Below are positions 8,482 through 17,912 of a stretch of DNA of 64,000 bases, piece by piece. Origin of the DNA: Labilibaculum sp. K2S (GTDB taxonomy: Bacteria; Bacteroidota; Bacteroidia; Bacteroidales; Marinifilaceae); NCBI RefSeq assembly GCF_030372765.1, contig NZ_JAUCMW010000001.1:186001-250000 (forward strand). The letters run 5' to 3'. Below the pieces are notes generated by a model. The model did not search any database. It had not been told where the DNA came from and was given only the letters and a program-made list of their open reading frames with translations. Each line of letters opens with the position of its first letter. Positions within the stretch are counted from its first letter, which is position 1. The position numbers and the translations under genes were made by a program.

Positions 8482-8505
8482 TCCTTATTCAAAATACTTG
8501 TTAAA

Positions 8506-9366
8506 TTAATTTGTTAGGATAAAAATAGCAATAAATGCCAGCAGTATTCCCAATATATTTACTTTGTTCAGTTTTTCTCTAAAGATGCTCAAGCCAATAA
8601 ATACGGAACAAGCTACAATGCCAATATTTACTATGCTGAAAACTACCGAACTGTCAAGTCCCGAATTGTTTAATGAGGCAATCAGGAAATAAAGTGAGCC
8701 AAAATTTACAAGTCCCAAAATACTTCCACCAACCAAAACTTTTAGCTGAAGCAGGTCGCGGAATTTATCTTTGCGAATAAATAAAGTGATCAATCCTGCA
8801 ATACTTGCAATTGCAAAAAGTAGAGTTGAAAACTCTTCTGTTCCACCAGAATTTAAGTATTCCTGTTGCACATATTTAACTAATGAATCAACAGTTCCGG
8901 CTCCAAAGAATAGGAGTATTGGCAACCAAATATACCGGCGGTTAATCTTATCACCTTGTTCCTTATAGATACTGAGTAATACCGCACTAACTGCAATTAT
9001 CATCCCGAAAATCTTTTTGGCAGTAATGACTTCCTGATAGTACAGGATGGAAAAAAACAAGGGGAGAACAAAGGACATTTTACTGGCCAAAGTAGTTACT
9101 GATATGCCTGCTTTTTGTGTAGATCGGCCAATGATAAAGAATACGATAATAAAAAGAATACCAATTAGTATGGATATGCTGAACCAGTCTTGTTGAATAA
9201 TGTTGCGGAAATTGAACGTGGCATTAGTCAGGAAATAACCACATAAAGATGCCGTTAGATAGTTGATGATAATAGCGGGAAGAATATCAATTTTGAATTT
9301 TTCCAGATATTTAAAGGTGATAAATATTCCTGTGGAAGTAAGAATTGCAAATAATAGATTGAGCAT
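8506..9366 (-). CDS. EamA/DMT-superfamily membrane transporter
   Basis: A 286-residue, very hydrophobic protein with about ten transmembrane helices arranged as two repeats of five. This is the drug/metabolite transporter (EamA) pattern: the first half has SVTTLASKMSFVLPLFFSIL and the second half has SVVFSIVNIGIVACSVFIGL before the terminal helix. The substrate cannot be inferred. It is read leftward and lies 24 bases before the YigZ/IMPACT gene, suggesting a two-gene unit that starts after the dnaA terminator. Confidence 0.8.
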   Translation of the reverse strand: MLNLLFAILTSTGIFITFKYLEKFKIDILPAIIINYLTASLCGYFLTNATFNFRNIIQQDWFSISILIGILFIIVFFIIGRSTQKAGISVTTLASKMSFVLPLFFSILYYQEVITAKKIFGMIIAVSAVLLSIYKEQGDKINRRYIWLPILLFFGAGTVDSLVKYVQQEYLNSGGTEEFSTLLFAIASIAGLITLFIRKDKFRDLLQLKVLVGGSILGLVNFGSLYFLIASLNNSGLDSSVVFSIVNIGIVACSVFIGLSIFREKLNKVNILGILLAFIAIFILTN

Positions 9367-9415
9367 AGACTTAATTTTTGCGCAAAGTAATGAAAAATAT
9401 CTTACCTAAAATTAG

Positions 9416-9446
9416 AAAAGCAGATTCAAAATGAATCTGCTTTTAG
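9416..9446 (-). terminator. dnaA terminator
   Basis: AAAAGCAGATTC and GAATCTGCTTTT form a 12-bp stem with a five-base loop between dnaA and the EamA gene. The A-run gives a short U-tail in the leftward transcript. Confidence 0.7.
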
Positions 9447-9474
9447 GGTAGTAATATAATAATTAGTAATAAAA

Positions 9475-10905
9475 TTACATTTTTAGTTTCTTGTCAATTT
9501 CGTCAATTTGAGTTTTGAAACCTCTGTCAGTATCAATTAAATTGTTTACTGTTTTGCAGGCATGTAACACTGTAGCATGATCTTTTTTTCCAATTTGCGA
9601 GCCAATGGAAGCCAAAGAAGCTTTTGTTAGTGTTTTCGAGAAGTACATTGCTATTTGTCTGGCCTGTACAATTTCTCTTTTTCTTGTTTTTACCTGCAAT
9701 ACATCAATTGGCAACGAAAAATGATCACACACTACTTTTTGAATGTAATCAATAGAAAGCTCCCGCTTGGTATTTTTCACCAACCTGTCGATAATGGTAA
9801 CGGCTAATTCAAGATTAAGCTCCTTTTTATTTAAGGTAGACTGAGCTAATAATGAAATTAATGCTCCTTCCAGTTCTCTAACATTATTGGTTACATGACT
9901 TGCGATGTATTCAATTACTTCATTTTCAAGAACAATACCATCTTTATATGCTTTTTGATGCAAAATCCGAACTCTGGTTTCGTAATCAGGATTCTGAAGG
10001 TCTGCCGAAAGTCCCCATTTAAATCTGGAAAGTAAACGATTCTCCATTCCTTTCAACTCAATAGGAGCTTTATCAGAAGTAAGAATTAACTGCTTGCCCG
10101 ATTGATGAAGATGATTAAATATATGGAAAAATGTATTTTGCGTTTTTTCTTTCCCTGCTAATTCCTGAATATCATCAATAATTAAAACATCAATCATTTG
10201 ATAAAAATGAAGAAAGTCATTCTTATTATTATTTCTGATTGCTTCAGTAAATTGTGTTTGGAATTTGTTTGCACTTACATACAATACTGTTTTATCCTGA
10301 TACAATTCTTTTGTTTTAATTCCGATTGCCTGAGCAAGGTGGGTTTTTCCTAAACCGGAATCACCATACAATACCAATGGATTAAAAGCTGTACCTCCAG
10401 GATTTTCAGAAACAGCCACACCCGCTGATCTTGCAAGTCTATTACAATCTCCTTCAATAAAGTTTGCAAAAGAATAATCCGGATTTAGTTGCGAGTCAAT
10501 GTGTAATTTTTTAATTCCAGGAATAACAAAAGGATTTCGAATGGTTAGTTCTTCCTTATCAGAAGGCATACTAACCGGACGATTTTTTGTGCTTGTGCCA
10601 TTATTCCCGGGAACTACAACAGAAAAAGGTTTAGAATTTGCAATGTGATTATTCTCCATCACAACATTGTATTCCAATTTAGCGCTGTTGCCAATTTCTT
10701 TTCTCAGTGTTTTTCTTAGAATATCAATGTATTGCTCCTCCAAATATTCGTAGAAAAAATGACTTGGTACTTGCAATGTCAGGATCTGGTTCTCCAAGTT
10801 TAATGGTACGATTGGTTCGAACCATGTTTTGTAACTTATTGGGGGCACGTTGTCCTTTATTACAGCCAAGCAATTATTCCAAACCTGGAGGTGATGATTA
10901 TTCAT
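9475..10905 (-). CDS. dnaA: chromosomal replication initiator protein DnaA
   Basis: A 476-residue DnaA. Domain I (1-80) has the family pattern W..CL..I...V....YKTWF.PI. A low-complexity linker follows (about 85-130). Domain III is the AAA+ ATPase, with Walker A GDSGLGKTHLAQAIG near 178 and Walker B VLIIDDIQEL near 240. Domain IV has the DnaA-box-binding helix-turn-helix and signature IGKKDHATVLHACKTV near 440. It binds ATP and DnaA boxes to open oriC. No box cluster is visible on either side, so the origin may lie elsewhere, as in other Bacteroidota. It is followed by a terminator. Confidence 0.97.
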   Translation of the reverse strand: MNNHHLQVWNNCLAVIKDNVPPISYKTWFEPIVPLNLENQILTLQVPSHFFYEYLEEQYIDILRKTLRKEIGNSAKLEYNVVMENNHIANSKPFSVVVPGNNGTSTKNRPVSMPSDKEELTIRNPFVIPGIKKLHIDSQLNPDYSFANFIEGDCNRLARSAGVAVSENPGGTAFNPLVLYGDSGLGKTHLAQAIGIKTKELYQDKTVLYVSANKFQTQFTEAIRNNNKNDFLHFYQMIDVLIIDDIQELAGKEKTQNTFFHIFNHLHQSGKQLILTSDKAPIELKGMENRLLSRFKWGLSADLQNPDYETRVRILHQKAYKDGIVLENEVIEYIASHVTNNVRELEGALISLLAQSTLNKKELNLELAVTIIDRLVKNTKRELSIDYIQKVVCDHFSLPIDVLQVKTRKREIVQARQIAMYFSKTLTKASLASIGSQIGKKDHATVLHACKTVNNLIDTDRGFKTQIDEIDKKLKM

Positions 10906-11294
10906 TTCTGTGTCAGTGTTTTAAAAATGTAGGATGCACTATATTTTGCTTTTGCAAGATTGTCAAAAAAAAAATGAAAAAAAAATTATTTAGCTATTGA
11001 CTTTTTAAAAACATTTATTACTATATATAAAACAAGGGATACAGAATCGCAAAAAAAACGAAATTAATTAAAAGTCATATAATCAGCTATTTACCATCTA
11101 TATTTGTTTAACTTTCTGGTTGTTAGTGATTTCTGAATACGATACTTTAAGGTCTTTATTATACAATCTATAATCAATCTACTATGAACATAACTCATCG
11201 TGTGTTAAGCAGATTATTAAGCTGATCTTACAAGGTAGGGATTCAGTGGTTTAAGGTCTTTTGACTTACTATAATTTCGTTTGGTAAATATAAA
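10906..11294. other. gene-free region upstream of dnaA
   Basis: A very AT-rich stretch of 389 bases that includes A-runs near 10966-10985 and a TATATATAA segment near 11024. It should contain the dnaA promoter, but I see no convincing TAnnTTTG box. Near matches to DnaA boxes are too weak to call an origin. Confidence 0.5.
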
Positions 11295-12524
11295 TCAATT
11301 CTCAGGGCTTATCTTAATTACAAAGGCATCTGGGAAATCATCACGAATTTTTTTAAGTTGTCGGATAATATCCTTATAGTTTTGAGTTTCCCCAATTGTA
11401 TATTTATACCTTCCGTTAAAGTAGATTTCTTCAATTTTTCTGTATCCTCTAAATGCCGTGTCATCTAAAGGTATTTGAGAGGCAGAAGACATAATTTGAA
11501 CCTTATAGTAAATTTGATTTTCTTTGTCTCTTTTCTTTTGAGATTTTTCAGAATTCATATAAACTGTTTTTCCAGTATCAAATAATGAAAAGTGCATATA
11601 TTTTTTAGGATTGTTCTTTACATCGATCAGTAAATTGGTTAGACTGTTTGATGCAGCTTCCAGATTTGTATATAAGGTATCATTATTAATTAATGAGCCC
11701 ATTGAACCTTTTCCTGAGTTTATTTTTTCAAGAATTTCGTTGGTTTGTTTAAGGGTTGCTTTTGCATTGTTTATGGTTTGAGCAATATCTGAAGCAGATA
11801 AGGAATCACTAATACTTGAAAAATTGGATAGAATAGTAGATACGTTTTTGTTGTTGTCTTTTAAATTTCCTGTTATTGAATCTACATTTGCGAAAATATT
11901 TTCAAAATGACTTTTTTGTCCGGTGATTATAGTATCAAGTGTACCGGAAGCATTTTCAAGTTTTTTAAAGGTTTGTTGAATACTGCCAAAGCTTCTGGTC
12001 AAATTATCACGTGTGTCCTCATTGAATATATATTGTATTACTGTAAGTACCGAATCAACACCAGACATTAATTTTTCGGCCTTTTTCTTTAGTGGCAACA
12101 TCTGCATGCTAACCTGTTCTTTTAAATCACCTTCAACACTACCTTTAATTGTATCACCCGATTGAAGAAGAGTTTTCCCTTTGCCTGGAATAATTTTAAT
12201 CTCCTTTGTTCCCATGATGTCTGCACTCTCAATTCGGGCAACAGAATTAGCAGGAAGCTTAAATTGATCAGAGATGGCAAATTCAACCAGAAGATGATCT
12301 GCCGATGCACCACTAAATTTGATGGATTTAATTTGTCCGACTTTATAGCCTTTTAATGTAACTGAGCTTGATTTTTTTAATCCATCAACCCTTTCGTATC
12401 TCGCATAAAAAATTTGTTCGCTGGAGAACAAATTAAATCCTTTCAGAAAGTTAACACCCCAAATTAAAATTACAATTGCTCCAATAACTACAAGTCCTAT
12501 TTTTGCGTCTTTTGAAAATTTCAT
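11295..12524 (-). CDS. MCE/MlaD family lipid-transport protein with C-terminal SPOR-like domain
   Basis: A 409-residue protein with an N-terminal membrane anchor (residues 8-28, IGLVVIGAIVILIWGVNFL) and then an MCE domain (about 36-120, with the VDGLKKSSSVTLKGYKVGQI signature), typical of substrate-binding subunits of Mla-type phospholipid transporters. A long helical region follows (150-290), probably a periplasmic coiled-coil barrel or tether. The last 85 residues (YYKVQIMSSASQIPLDD to the end) are clearly homologous to the C-terminus of the adjacent amidase. The two genes are 57 bases apart and in the same direction, so they probably act together in the cell envelope. Confidence 0.85.
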   Translation of the reverse strand: MKFSKDAKIGLVVIGAIVILIWGVNFLKGFNLFSSEQIFYARYERVDGLKKSSSVTLKGYKVGQIKSIKFSGASADHLLVEFAISDQFKLPANSVARIESADIMGTKEIKIIPGKGKTLLQSGDTIKGSVEGDLKEQVSMQMLPLKKKAEKLMSGVDSVLTVIQYIFNEDTRDNLTRSFGSIQQTFKKLENASGTLDTIITGQKSHFENIFANVDSITGNLKDNNKNVSTILSNFSSISDSLSASDIAQTINNAKATLKQTNEILEKINSGKGSMGSLINNDTLYTNLEAASNSLTNLLIDVKNNPKKYMHFSLFDTGKTVYMNSEKSQKKRDKENQIYYKVQIMSSASQIPLDDTAFRGYRKIEEIYFNGRYKYTIGETQNYKDIIRQLKKIRDDFPDAFVIKISPEN

Positions 12525-12555
12525 AATTCGGTATTTTAATTTCAGATTGAGTGAT

Positions 12556-12564
12556 TGTGGATAA
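12556..12564 (-). other. single consensus DnaA box
   Basis: TGTGGATAA, the reverse complement of TTATCCACA, lies in the 57-base gap between the amidase and MCE genes, 1.6 kb upstream of dnaA. It is isolated, so its function is uncertain. Confidence 0.4.
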
Positions 12565-12581
12565 TTTAATGGTAAAACTAC

Positions 12582-13760
12582 TTATGTTTTTTGAAGTTTT
12601 TTCGCTTTTGACAGGGAAATACGTTCTCCATTGTAAAATACAACCACAAAACAGTCATTAATTACTTTTCTAATTTCCTTTTGAAGAATAACAATCTCTT
12701 TGTATTTGTCAGTAGATCCAACGGTATATTTATAAACTCCATCGCTCATACGCTCTTTAATATTCTCAAGCTGATTGAAGGCCGCAGAATTTAATGGTAT
12801 TTGTTTCGTAGAAGATTTTATCTGAATGCAATATTCGAGTTGTGAATTTGTTTCCGGTTCATTAATTACGGGCGTTGTAATAGTTGTATCGATACAAACT
12901 AATTCTTCTTTCCTTTCCAAAACAACACTGGATTCTTCAACTTTAGTTTTGTAATCGCGAAAAGCCCTGAAAATTGCACTGGCAAGATAATCCTGATTTT
13001 CAGAATGCTTCAGGTAATTAGCTTCGGTAGGATTCGAGACAAAACCAACTTCTACTAATATCGATGGCATACTAACTTGCTTCAGAACCCAGAATCCGGC
13101 TTCACGAACACCTCTTGAGTGACGACCCACTCTTGTTTTAAATTGAAATTCGGTGAATTCTGCCAAATTAATACTGTTTTCCCTATTCATACCTTGTAAT
13201 AGATTAAAGATGATATAGGAGGCAGGATTTTTTGGATCGAATCCTTCATATTTTGTACTGTAATCATCTTCGTAGAGCATAACAGAATTTTCTTTCATCG
13301 CAACCGCTAAATTTTCTTTGGTTTTATGCAATCCTAATGTATAGGTTTCTGTGCCGCTAATGGAATGATTATCATTTGCATTTGCATGAATAGATATGAA
13401 TAAATCTGCTTTGTTTTGGTTCGCAATTTCCGATCTTCTATCCAAAGGAATAAAAACATCAGTTTTTCGCGTATAAATTACATTAACATTAGGGAAGTAT
13501 TTTTCTATATAAGTTCCTAATTTAAGTGCAATACTTAAAACAACGTCCTTTTCGTTAAGGATTTTGCTTACTGCACCAGGGTCTTTTCCCCCGTGACCAG
13601 CATCAATTACTACAGTATTGATCTTGGAATGATTGCTTTGCGATATTCCAACAAGAGGTTGTAGAACAATGGCGCATACCAACAATAAAACGACTGATGA
13701 TCTTGTAATTAGACCACGATATATATATTCTGGAATAATGTTCATTAGAAAAATCTTCAT
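12582..13760 (-). CDS. N-acetylmuramoyl-L-alanine amidase (Amidase_3)
   Basis: A 392-residue secreted amidase that cleaves the amide bond between MurNAc and the peptide stem. After a signal/anchor helix (about 18-38) come the zinc-site motifs of Amidase_3: VVIDAGHGGKDPGA (about 50-63), a Glu in LNEKDVVLSIA, DLFISIHANAN (about 119-129) and a C-terminal VEVGFVSNPTEANYL. A linker leads to an 80-residue C-terminal domain (EYCIQIKSSTKQIPLNSAAF...) homologous to that of the MCE protein downstream. That domain is probably SPOR-like and peptidoglycan- or partner-binding. It is divergent from lptD across 158 bases. Confidence 0.92.
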   Translation of the reverse strand: MKIFLMNIIPEYIYRGLITRSSVVLLLVCAIVLQPLVGISQSNHSKINTVVIDAGHGGKDPGAVSKILNEKDVVLSIALKLGTYIEKYFPNVNVIYTRKTDVFIPLDRRSEIANQNKADLFISIHANANDNHSISGTETYTLGLHKTKENLAVAMKENSVMLYEDDYSTKYEGFDPKNPASYIIFNLLQGMNRENSINLAEFTEFQFKTRVGRHSRGVREAGFWVLKQVSMPSILVEVGFVSNPTEANYLKHSENQDYLASAIFRAFRDYKTKVEESSVVLERKEELVCIDTTITTPVINEPETNSQLEYCIQIKSSTKQIPLNSAAFNQLENIKERMSDGVYKYTVGSTDKYKEIVILQKEIRKVINDCFVVVFYNGERISLSKAKKLQKT

Positions 13761-13918
13761 AAAAGAACTTAAAAAATGTTTTTGAAGTTCGTTTCGATTA
13801 GGGAATATAGCACTTTTATTTGTATTTTTGGCGTCCTAAGAAAGCGTGACTGTTAAATTTGGTCAAACGGACTTGGCGCCATTTAATTCGATTATTTTAC
13901 AAAAATAACAGATAAAAA

Positions 13919-16546
13919 TTGCAATTGAAATTACTACAAAGGGTTTTTATTATTTTCATTGGAATAGTATTTCCATTGAGTAGCTTCGGGTTTATTAGTC
14001 CGACTAATGATTATGGTAATTATCAACCGGTTACAGAATGGAATAGTGAGAGTTTTTCACATTTATTGGAATATAAAATATCTGAAAAAGATACTTTGTT
14101 AAAAGTTTCGTCGGATACTTTAGTGTCGGATTCTGTTAAAAAGGAGAAAAAAGCTTTTTTTGAAGCGACTATCGAATACAATTCCGATGATACAATTGTT
14201 TTTTCCCTTACCGGACAAAAGGTGTTTTTAACTAAGAATGCTTTTGTAAAATATGGTGAGATTGAGTTAAGAGCATACTACATCGAGCTTGACTTGGAAA
14301 AGAAAGAAGCTTTTGCTTACGGGATAAAAGATTCAACCGGAACATTTATTGATACTCCTGAGTTTAAAGATGGTGCTGAAGAATTTACATGTAAGGAGCT
14401 TAAATACAATTTTGACACAGGCAAGGGGTTGGTGAATGAAATTATTACTGAGCAGGAAGGTGGATTTGTTCATTCTGAAATTACCAAGCGTATCGATGAC
14501 AAGACTTTTTATCTTAGAAATGGAAAATATACGACCTGTGATCATCCTCATCCGCATTTTTATGTGAAAATGACAAAAGCTAAGATGATTAAGGATGATA
14601 AAATTGTTTCAGGGCCTCTTTATCTGGTGTTGGAAGACGTGCCTTTGCCTATCGGTTTGCCTTTTGCTATGTTTCCTTTTAGCTCTTCCTATTCATCAGG
14701 AATTATTGTGCCTAGTTATGGAGAGGAGCAGCGAAGAGGATTCAATCTTCGCGGAGGAGGTTATTATTGGGCCATTAATGAATATCTGGATTTGGCAGTG
14801 ACTGGTGATATTTTCGCCAACGGATCATGGGGTGGATATTTGGAATCGAGTTATAAAAAGAGATATCGGTTCAATGGCCGGGTTGCTACAGAATATCATT
14901 CCAATACTTATGGCGATAAGGGGTTGGCCGATTTTTCGGAGTCGAGCGATTTCGCGATTCGTTGGAATCATACTCAAGATGCGAAGGCAAATCCGTATCG
15001 AACATTTTCTGCTTCGGTTAACTTTTCTACCAGTAATAATGATAGAAACAACTCAACGTCGATAAGAAAAATTACAAATAATCAAAAGCAGTCAAGTATT
15101 TCGTACAGTAAAAAATGGGCAGACAGTCCGTTTAGTTTGAATGCCAGTTTTCGTCACTCGCAAAATAGCAGAGACACTTCAATTTCACTTACCTTGCCAA
15201 GTATGTCATTAAATATGACACAAATTTACCCGTTCCGGGCAAAAGGGAAAAGTACAAATTTGAAATGGTATGATAAGGTGGGAGTGAGCTATTCTTCCAA
15301 ATTGGAAAATAGAATCAATACGAAGGAAAAAGATTTGATGAGTTCTTCATTGGTAAAAGATTGGCAAAATGGTTATCAACACAGTATTCCAATTAGTACG
15401 AACTTTAAATTAACGAAAGATCTTACGCTTTCGCCAACATTAAATTATCAAGGTGTTTTGTATTCCAAATCGGTCAGGAAAAGCTGGGATGCCAGCTTGA
15501 AGGATGGAGAAGGTGGTGTTCGAACGGATACGATTCAGGGTTTTAAATACGCACACAATTATTCAACCAGTGCGTCACTTTCCTTAAGTCCAAAAATTTA
15601 TGGAATGTATACGTTTAACGAAAACTCAAAATTAGCCGCTATCAGACACGTAATGACTCCAAGTATTAGTGTGAGTTATACACCTGAAATTGGTATTCCC
15701 AGAAGCAAATATTACAAAACTTACCGAAACGAAGCTACAGATAAAGATGTTGAATATTCAATATTTGAGGGGAGTGTGTATGGAACTCCTACAGGAGCAC
15801 AGGAATCTGGTAGCATTAGTTTTGGTTTGGATAATAATGTTGAGGCAAAAATGCGTACGGCAAACGATTCAACCGGAACAGAAGAATTTAAAAAGGTAAA
15901 GATTATTGAGAGCTTGAAATTTTCTACCTCATATAATATGTTTGCAGATTCGTTGAACTGGTCGAACATCCAAATGTCAGGAAGAACGAAGCTTTTTAAT
16001 AAGAAATTGGATTTAAGTGTACGCTCAACCGTTGATCCGTATAAACTTAATGCTAATAATATTAAAATTAATGAGTTCGGGCCACGATTAACCAATGCCT
16101 CTATCGATTTGGGCTTTAGTTTGTCGTCAAAAGATCTGACGGGGGATAGTGGAAAGGACAATAAAAATGATAAGTCCGCTGAACCTTGGAGAGATACCCG
16201 ATATGTTGATTTTGATATTCCCTGGTCGTTCTCTATTGATTACGGATGGACATATTCGAAACCAACAGCAAAAAGTACTGTTGGACAGAGAATGGGTGTG
16301 AATGGAAATTTTAGCTTAACACCAAAGTGGAAGGTTAGTTTTTCTTCAGGGTATGATTTTACAGCAAAAGAAGTAACTTCTTCTCAATTTACGATTACCC
16401 GTGACCTGCACTGTTGGCAAATGTCTTTCAATACCATACCATTTGGGGCGTATCAATCCTATAACTTCAGAATTAATGTGGAATCTTCAATTTTGGCAGA
16501 TTTAAAATATGAAAAGAAACAGGCTTGGCAGGATGTGAATTTTTAA
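13919..16546 (+). CDS. lptD: LPS-assembly protein LptD-like outer-membrane protein
   Basis: An 875-residue protein. The TTG at 13919 is the only usable start before the signal peptide (KLLQRVFIIFIGIVF...), because a stop codon lies one codon further upstream. The N-terminal periplasmic part (about residues 80-250) resembles OstA/LptA beta-jellyroll repeats (GQKVFLTKNAFVKYGEIELR, with YTTCDHPHPHFYV), as in Bacteroidota LptD. The rest is beta-strand-rich with alternating aromatic residues and ends in aromatic residues (...QAWQDVNF), as expected for a large beta-barrel. Its role would be insertion of lipopolysaccharide into the outer leaflet. A terminator follows. Confidence 0.85.
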   Translation: MQLKLLQRVFIIFIGIVFPLSSFGFISPTNDYGNYQPVTEWNSESFSHLLEYKISEKDTLLKVSSDTLVSDSVKKEKKAFFEATIEYNSDDTIVFSLTGQKVFLTKNAFVKYGEIELRAYYIELDLEKKEAFAYGIKDSTGTFIDTPEFKDGAEEFTCKELKYNFDTGKGLVNEIITEQEGGFVHSEITKRIDDKTFYLRNGKYTTCDHPHPHFYVKMTKAKMIKDDKIVSGPLYLVLEDVPLPIGLPFAMFPFSSSYSSGIIVPSYGEEQRRGFNLRGGGYYWAINEYLDLAVTGDIFANGSWGGYLESSYKKRYRFNGRVATEYHSNTYGDKGLADFSESSDFAIRWNHTQDAKANPYRTFSASVNFSTSNNDRNNSTSIRKITNNQKQSSISYSKKWADSPFSLNASFRHSQNSRDTSISLTLPSMSLNMTQIYPFRAKGKSTNLKWYDKVGVSYSSKLENRINTKEKDLMSSSLVKDWQNGYQHSIPISTNFKLTKDLTLSPTLNYQGVLYSKSVRKSWDASLKDGEGGVRTDTIQGFKYAHNYSTSASLSLSPKIYGMYTFNENSKLAAIRHVMTPSISVSYTPEIGIPRSKYYKTYRNEATDKDVEYSIFEGSVYGTPTGAQESGSISFGLDNNVEAKMRTANDSTGTEEFKKVKIIESLKFSTSYNMFADSLNWSNIQMSGRTKLFNKKLDLSVRSTVDPYKLNANNIKINEFGPRLTNASIDLGFSLSSKDLTGDSGKDNKNDKSAEPWRDTRYVDFDIPWSFSIDYGWTYSKPTAKSTVGQRMGVNGNFSLTPKWKVSFSSGYDFTAKEVTSSQFTITRDLHCWQMSFNTIPFGAYQSYNFRINVESSILADLKYEKKQAWQDVNF

Positions 16547-16571
16547 CGCTAAACCATAATGATATTATAAG

Positions 16572-16600
16572 ACCAGTATGTTTTCATGCTGGTTTTTTTA
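16572..16600. terminator. terminator between convergent lptD and the glutaminase gene
   Basis: ACCAGTATG and CATGCTGGT with loop TTTT, then T7. Confidence 0.8.
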
Positions 16601-16603
16601 TGC

Positions 16604-17170
16604 CTAAGCGAGAATCCAATTTTTAAGAATCTCTTTGCCATATTGCGTCATAATGGATTCAGGGTGAAACTGAACACCGCATAAATCGAATTTTTTGTGG
16701 CGGATGGCCATAATCACATCCTGTTCGTCGCTAGCCGTAATACGAAGGCATTCTGGGAAATTATTTTTTGATAATGCCCAGGAATGATACCTTCCGGAAT
16801 CGAACTTCGAAGGAATATCCTTAAACAGAAGTTCGTTGTCGTCGGCAATTAGTGTAGCTTTTGGCACACCGTGAACAATTTCCTTCAGATTGATTAATTC
16901 AGCACCAAAGTATTCGCCAATATATTGCATGCCCAGACAAACGCCAAGTATTGGTTTTGAATTGGCATATTGATCCAATATTTCACCCATTGCTGTTGCT
17001 TCTCGTGGTAGTCCGGGACCGGGAGAAAAAATAAGTTTGTCACATTTTTTTATTTGTTTCCAGTCTATATCATCATTTCGCATAACTATTACCTGTTCGC
17101 AAAACTGCTCAACGATATGAACCAGATTGTAGGTAAAAGAGTCGTAATTATCTATGATTACTATTCTCAT
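16604..17170 (-). CDS. glutamine amidotransferase component II (PabA/TrpG)
   Basis: A 188-residue class I glutaminase subunit that supplies ammonia to aminodeoxychorismate or anthranilate synthase. It begins with the family hallmark IIDNYDSFTYNLVH. The nucleophile motif is GVCLGMQYIGEYFGAEL (Cys near 79), and the catalytic His-Glu pair lies in VQFHPESIMT near 169. The length of 188 is typical. It is not beside other trp or pab genes, so whether it serves folate or tryptophan synthesis cannot be decided. It is divergent from ridA with 71 bases between the starts. Confidence 0.92.
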   Translation of the reverse strand: MRIVIIDNYDSFTYNLVHIVEQFCEQVIVMRNDDIDWKQIKKCDKLIFSPGPGLPREATAMGEILDQYANSKPILGVCLGMQYIGEYFGAELINLKEIVHGVPKATLIADDNELLFKDIPSKFDSGRYHSWALSKNNFPECLRITASDEQDVIMAIRHKKFDLCGVQFHPESIMTQYGKEILKNWILA

Positions 17171-17241
17171 TCAGGCATTTTTATTTTAACTTTGAAGTCG
17201 CAAAATAAGCGATTTTTTTACAAACACTTAGAGTAAACAAA

Positions 17242-17619
17242 ATGAAAAAAACTATTAATTCAGAAAAGGCTCCAAAAGCAATCGGACCATACAGCCAGGC
17301 TGTCGAAGCGAACGGAACACTTTACATTTCAGGACAGCTTCCTGTCGATGTTACTACCGGAAAATTTGTTGAAGGCGGCATTAAGGAGCAAACCGAGCAG
17401 GTAATGAAGAATATCGGTTATATACTTGAAGAGGCAGGTTATACCTATAAGGATGTTGTTAAATCGACTTGCTTATTGAGTGACATTTCTGGTTTTGCCG
17501 AGATGAATGCCGTTTACGGTGAATATTACAAAGAGGAATGTCCGGCCCGTGCGGCTTTTGCGGTGAAAGATCTTCCTTTGGGAGCAATGATTGAAATTGA
17601 AACCATTGCCGTGAAATAA
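17242..17619 (+). CDS. ridA: RidA family enamine/imine deaminase
   Basis: A 125-residue YjgF/YER057c/UK114 family protein. It hydrolyses reactive 2-aminoacrylate and related imines released by PLP enzymes. Family features in order are KAPKAIGPYSQAVEANG near residues 9-25, ISGQLPVD (about 29-36), the substrate-binding Arg in CPARAAFAVKDLP near 101-113, and the terminal motif ALP-like GAMIEIETIAVK. It is a single gene followed by a rho-independent terminator at 17644. Confidence 0.95.
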   Translation: MKKTINSEKAPKAIGPYSQAVEANGTLYISGQLPVDVTTGKFVEGGIKEQTEQVMKNIGYILEEAGYTYKDVVKSTCLLSDISGFAEMNAVYGEYYKEECPARAAFAVKDLPLGAMIEIETIAVK

Positions 17620-17643
17620 ATTCATAGAAGAGTAAAATATGTA

Positions 17644-17683
17644 AAGGCTGCTGATTTTCGAATTGGCAGCCTTTATCTTTTTA
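17644..17683 (+). terminator. ridA terminator
   Basis: AAGGCTGC (17645-17652) pairs with GCAGCCTT (17666-17673), followed by TATCTTTTT. Confidence 0.8.
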
Positions 17684-17718
17684 CTGTGTAATTAAATAAA
17701 AGATAAGTTCGGATAAAG

Positions 17719-17912
17719 GAATTCTCTAATACAGTATAAATTTTCTCACAAACATTTATAAATTTCCTTCATCCAGTTAAAATTTTCTCTCATATATTCA
17801 TGAATTTCCTTAATACAGTTAAAGATTTCCTCCACATATTCACGAATTTCCTTCATCCAATTAAAGATTTCCTACACCTATTCATGAATTTTCTTCATAA
17901 ATTTGTGTATTT
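17719..17912. repeat. degenerate 42-bp tandem repeat, about four and a half copies
   Basis: AATTTCCTT or its variants recur at 17720, 17761, 17803, 17845 and 17887, a period of 41-42 bases. Each unit carries a short palindrome (ATTCATGAAT, ATTCACGAAT or ATTTATAAAT). On the minus strand the units encode a 14-residue amphipathic pattern such as WMKEIREYVEEIFN, interrupted by stops. No complete gene is present. Confidence 0.75.

Noticed and set aside
10906..11294. Possible oriC beside dnaA
   Set aside because: AT-rich, but I could find no cluster of TTATCCACA-like boxes; only one consensus box lies 1.6 kb away in another intergenic gap.
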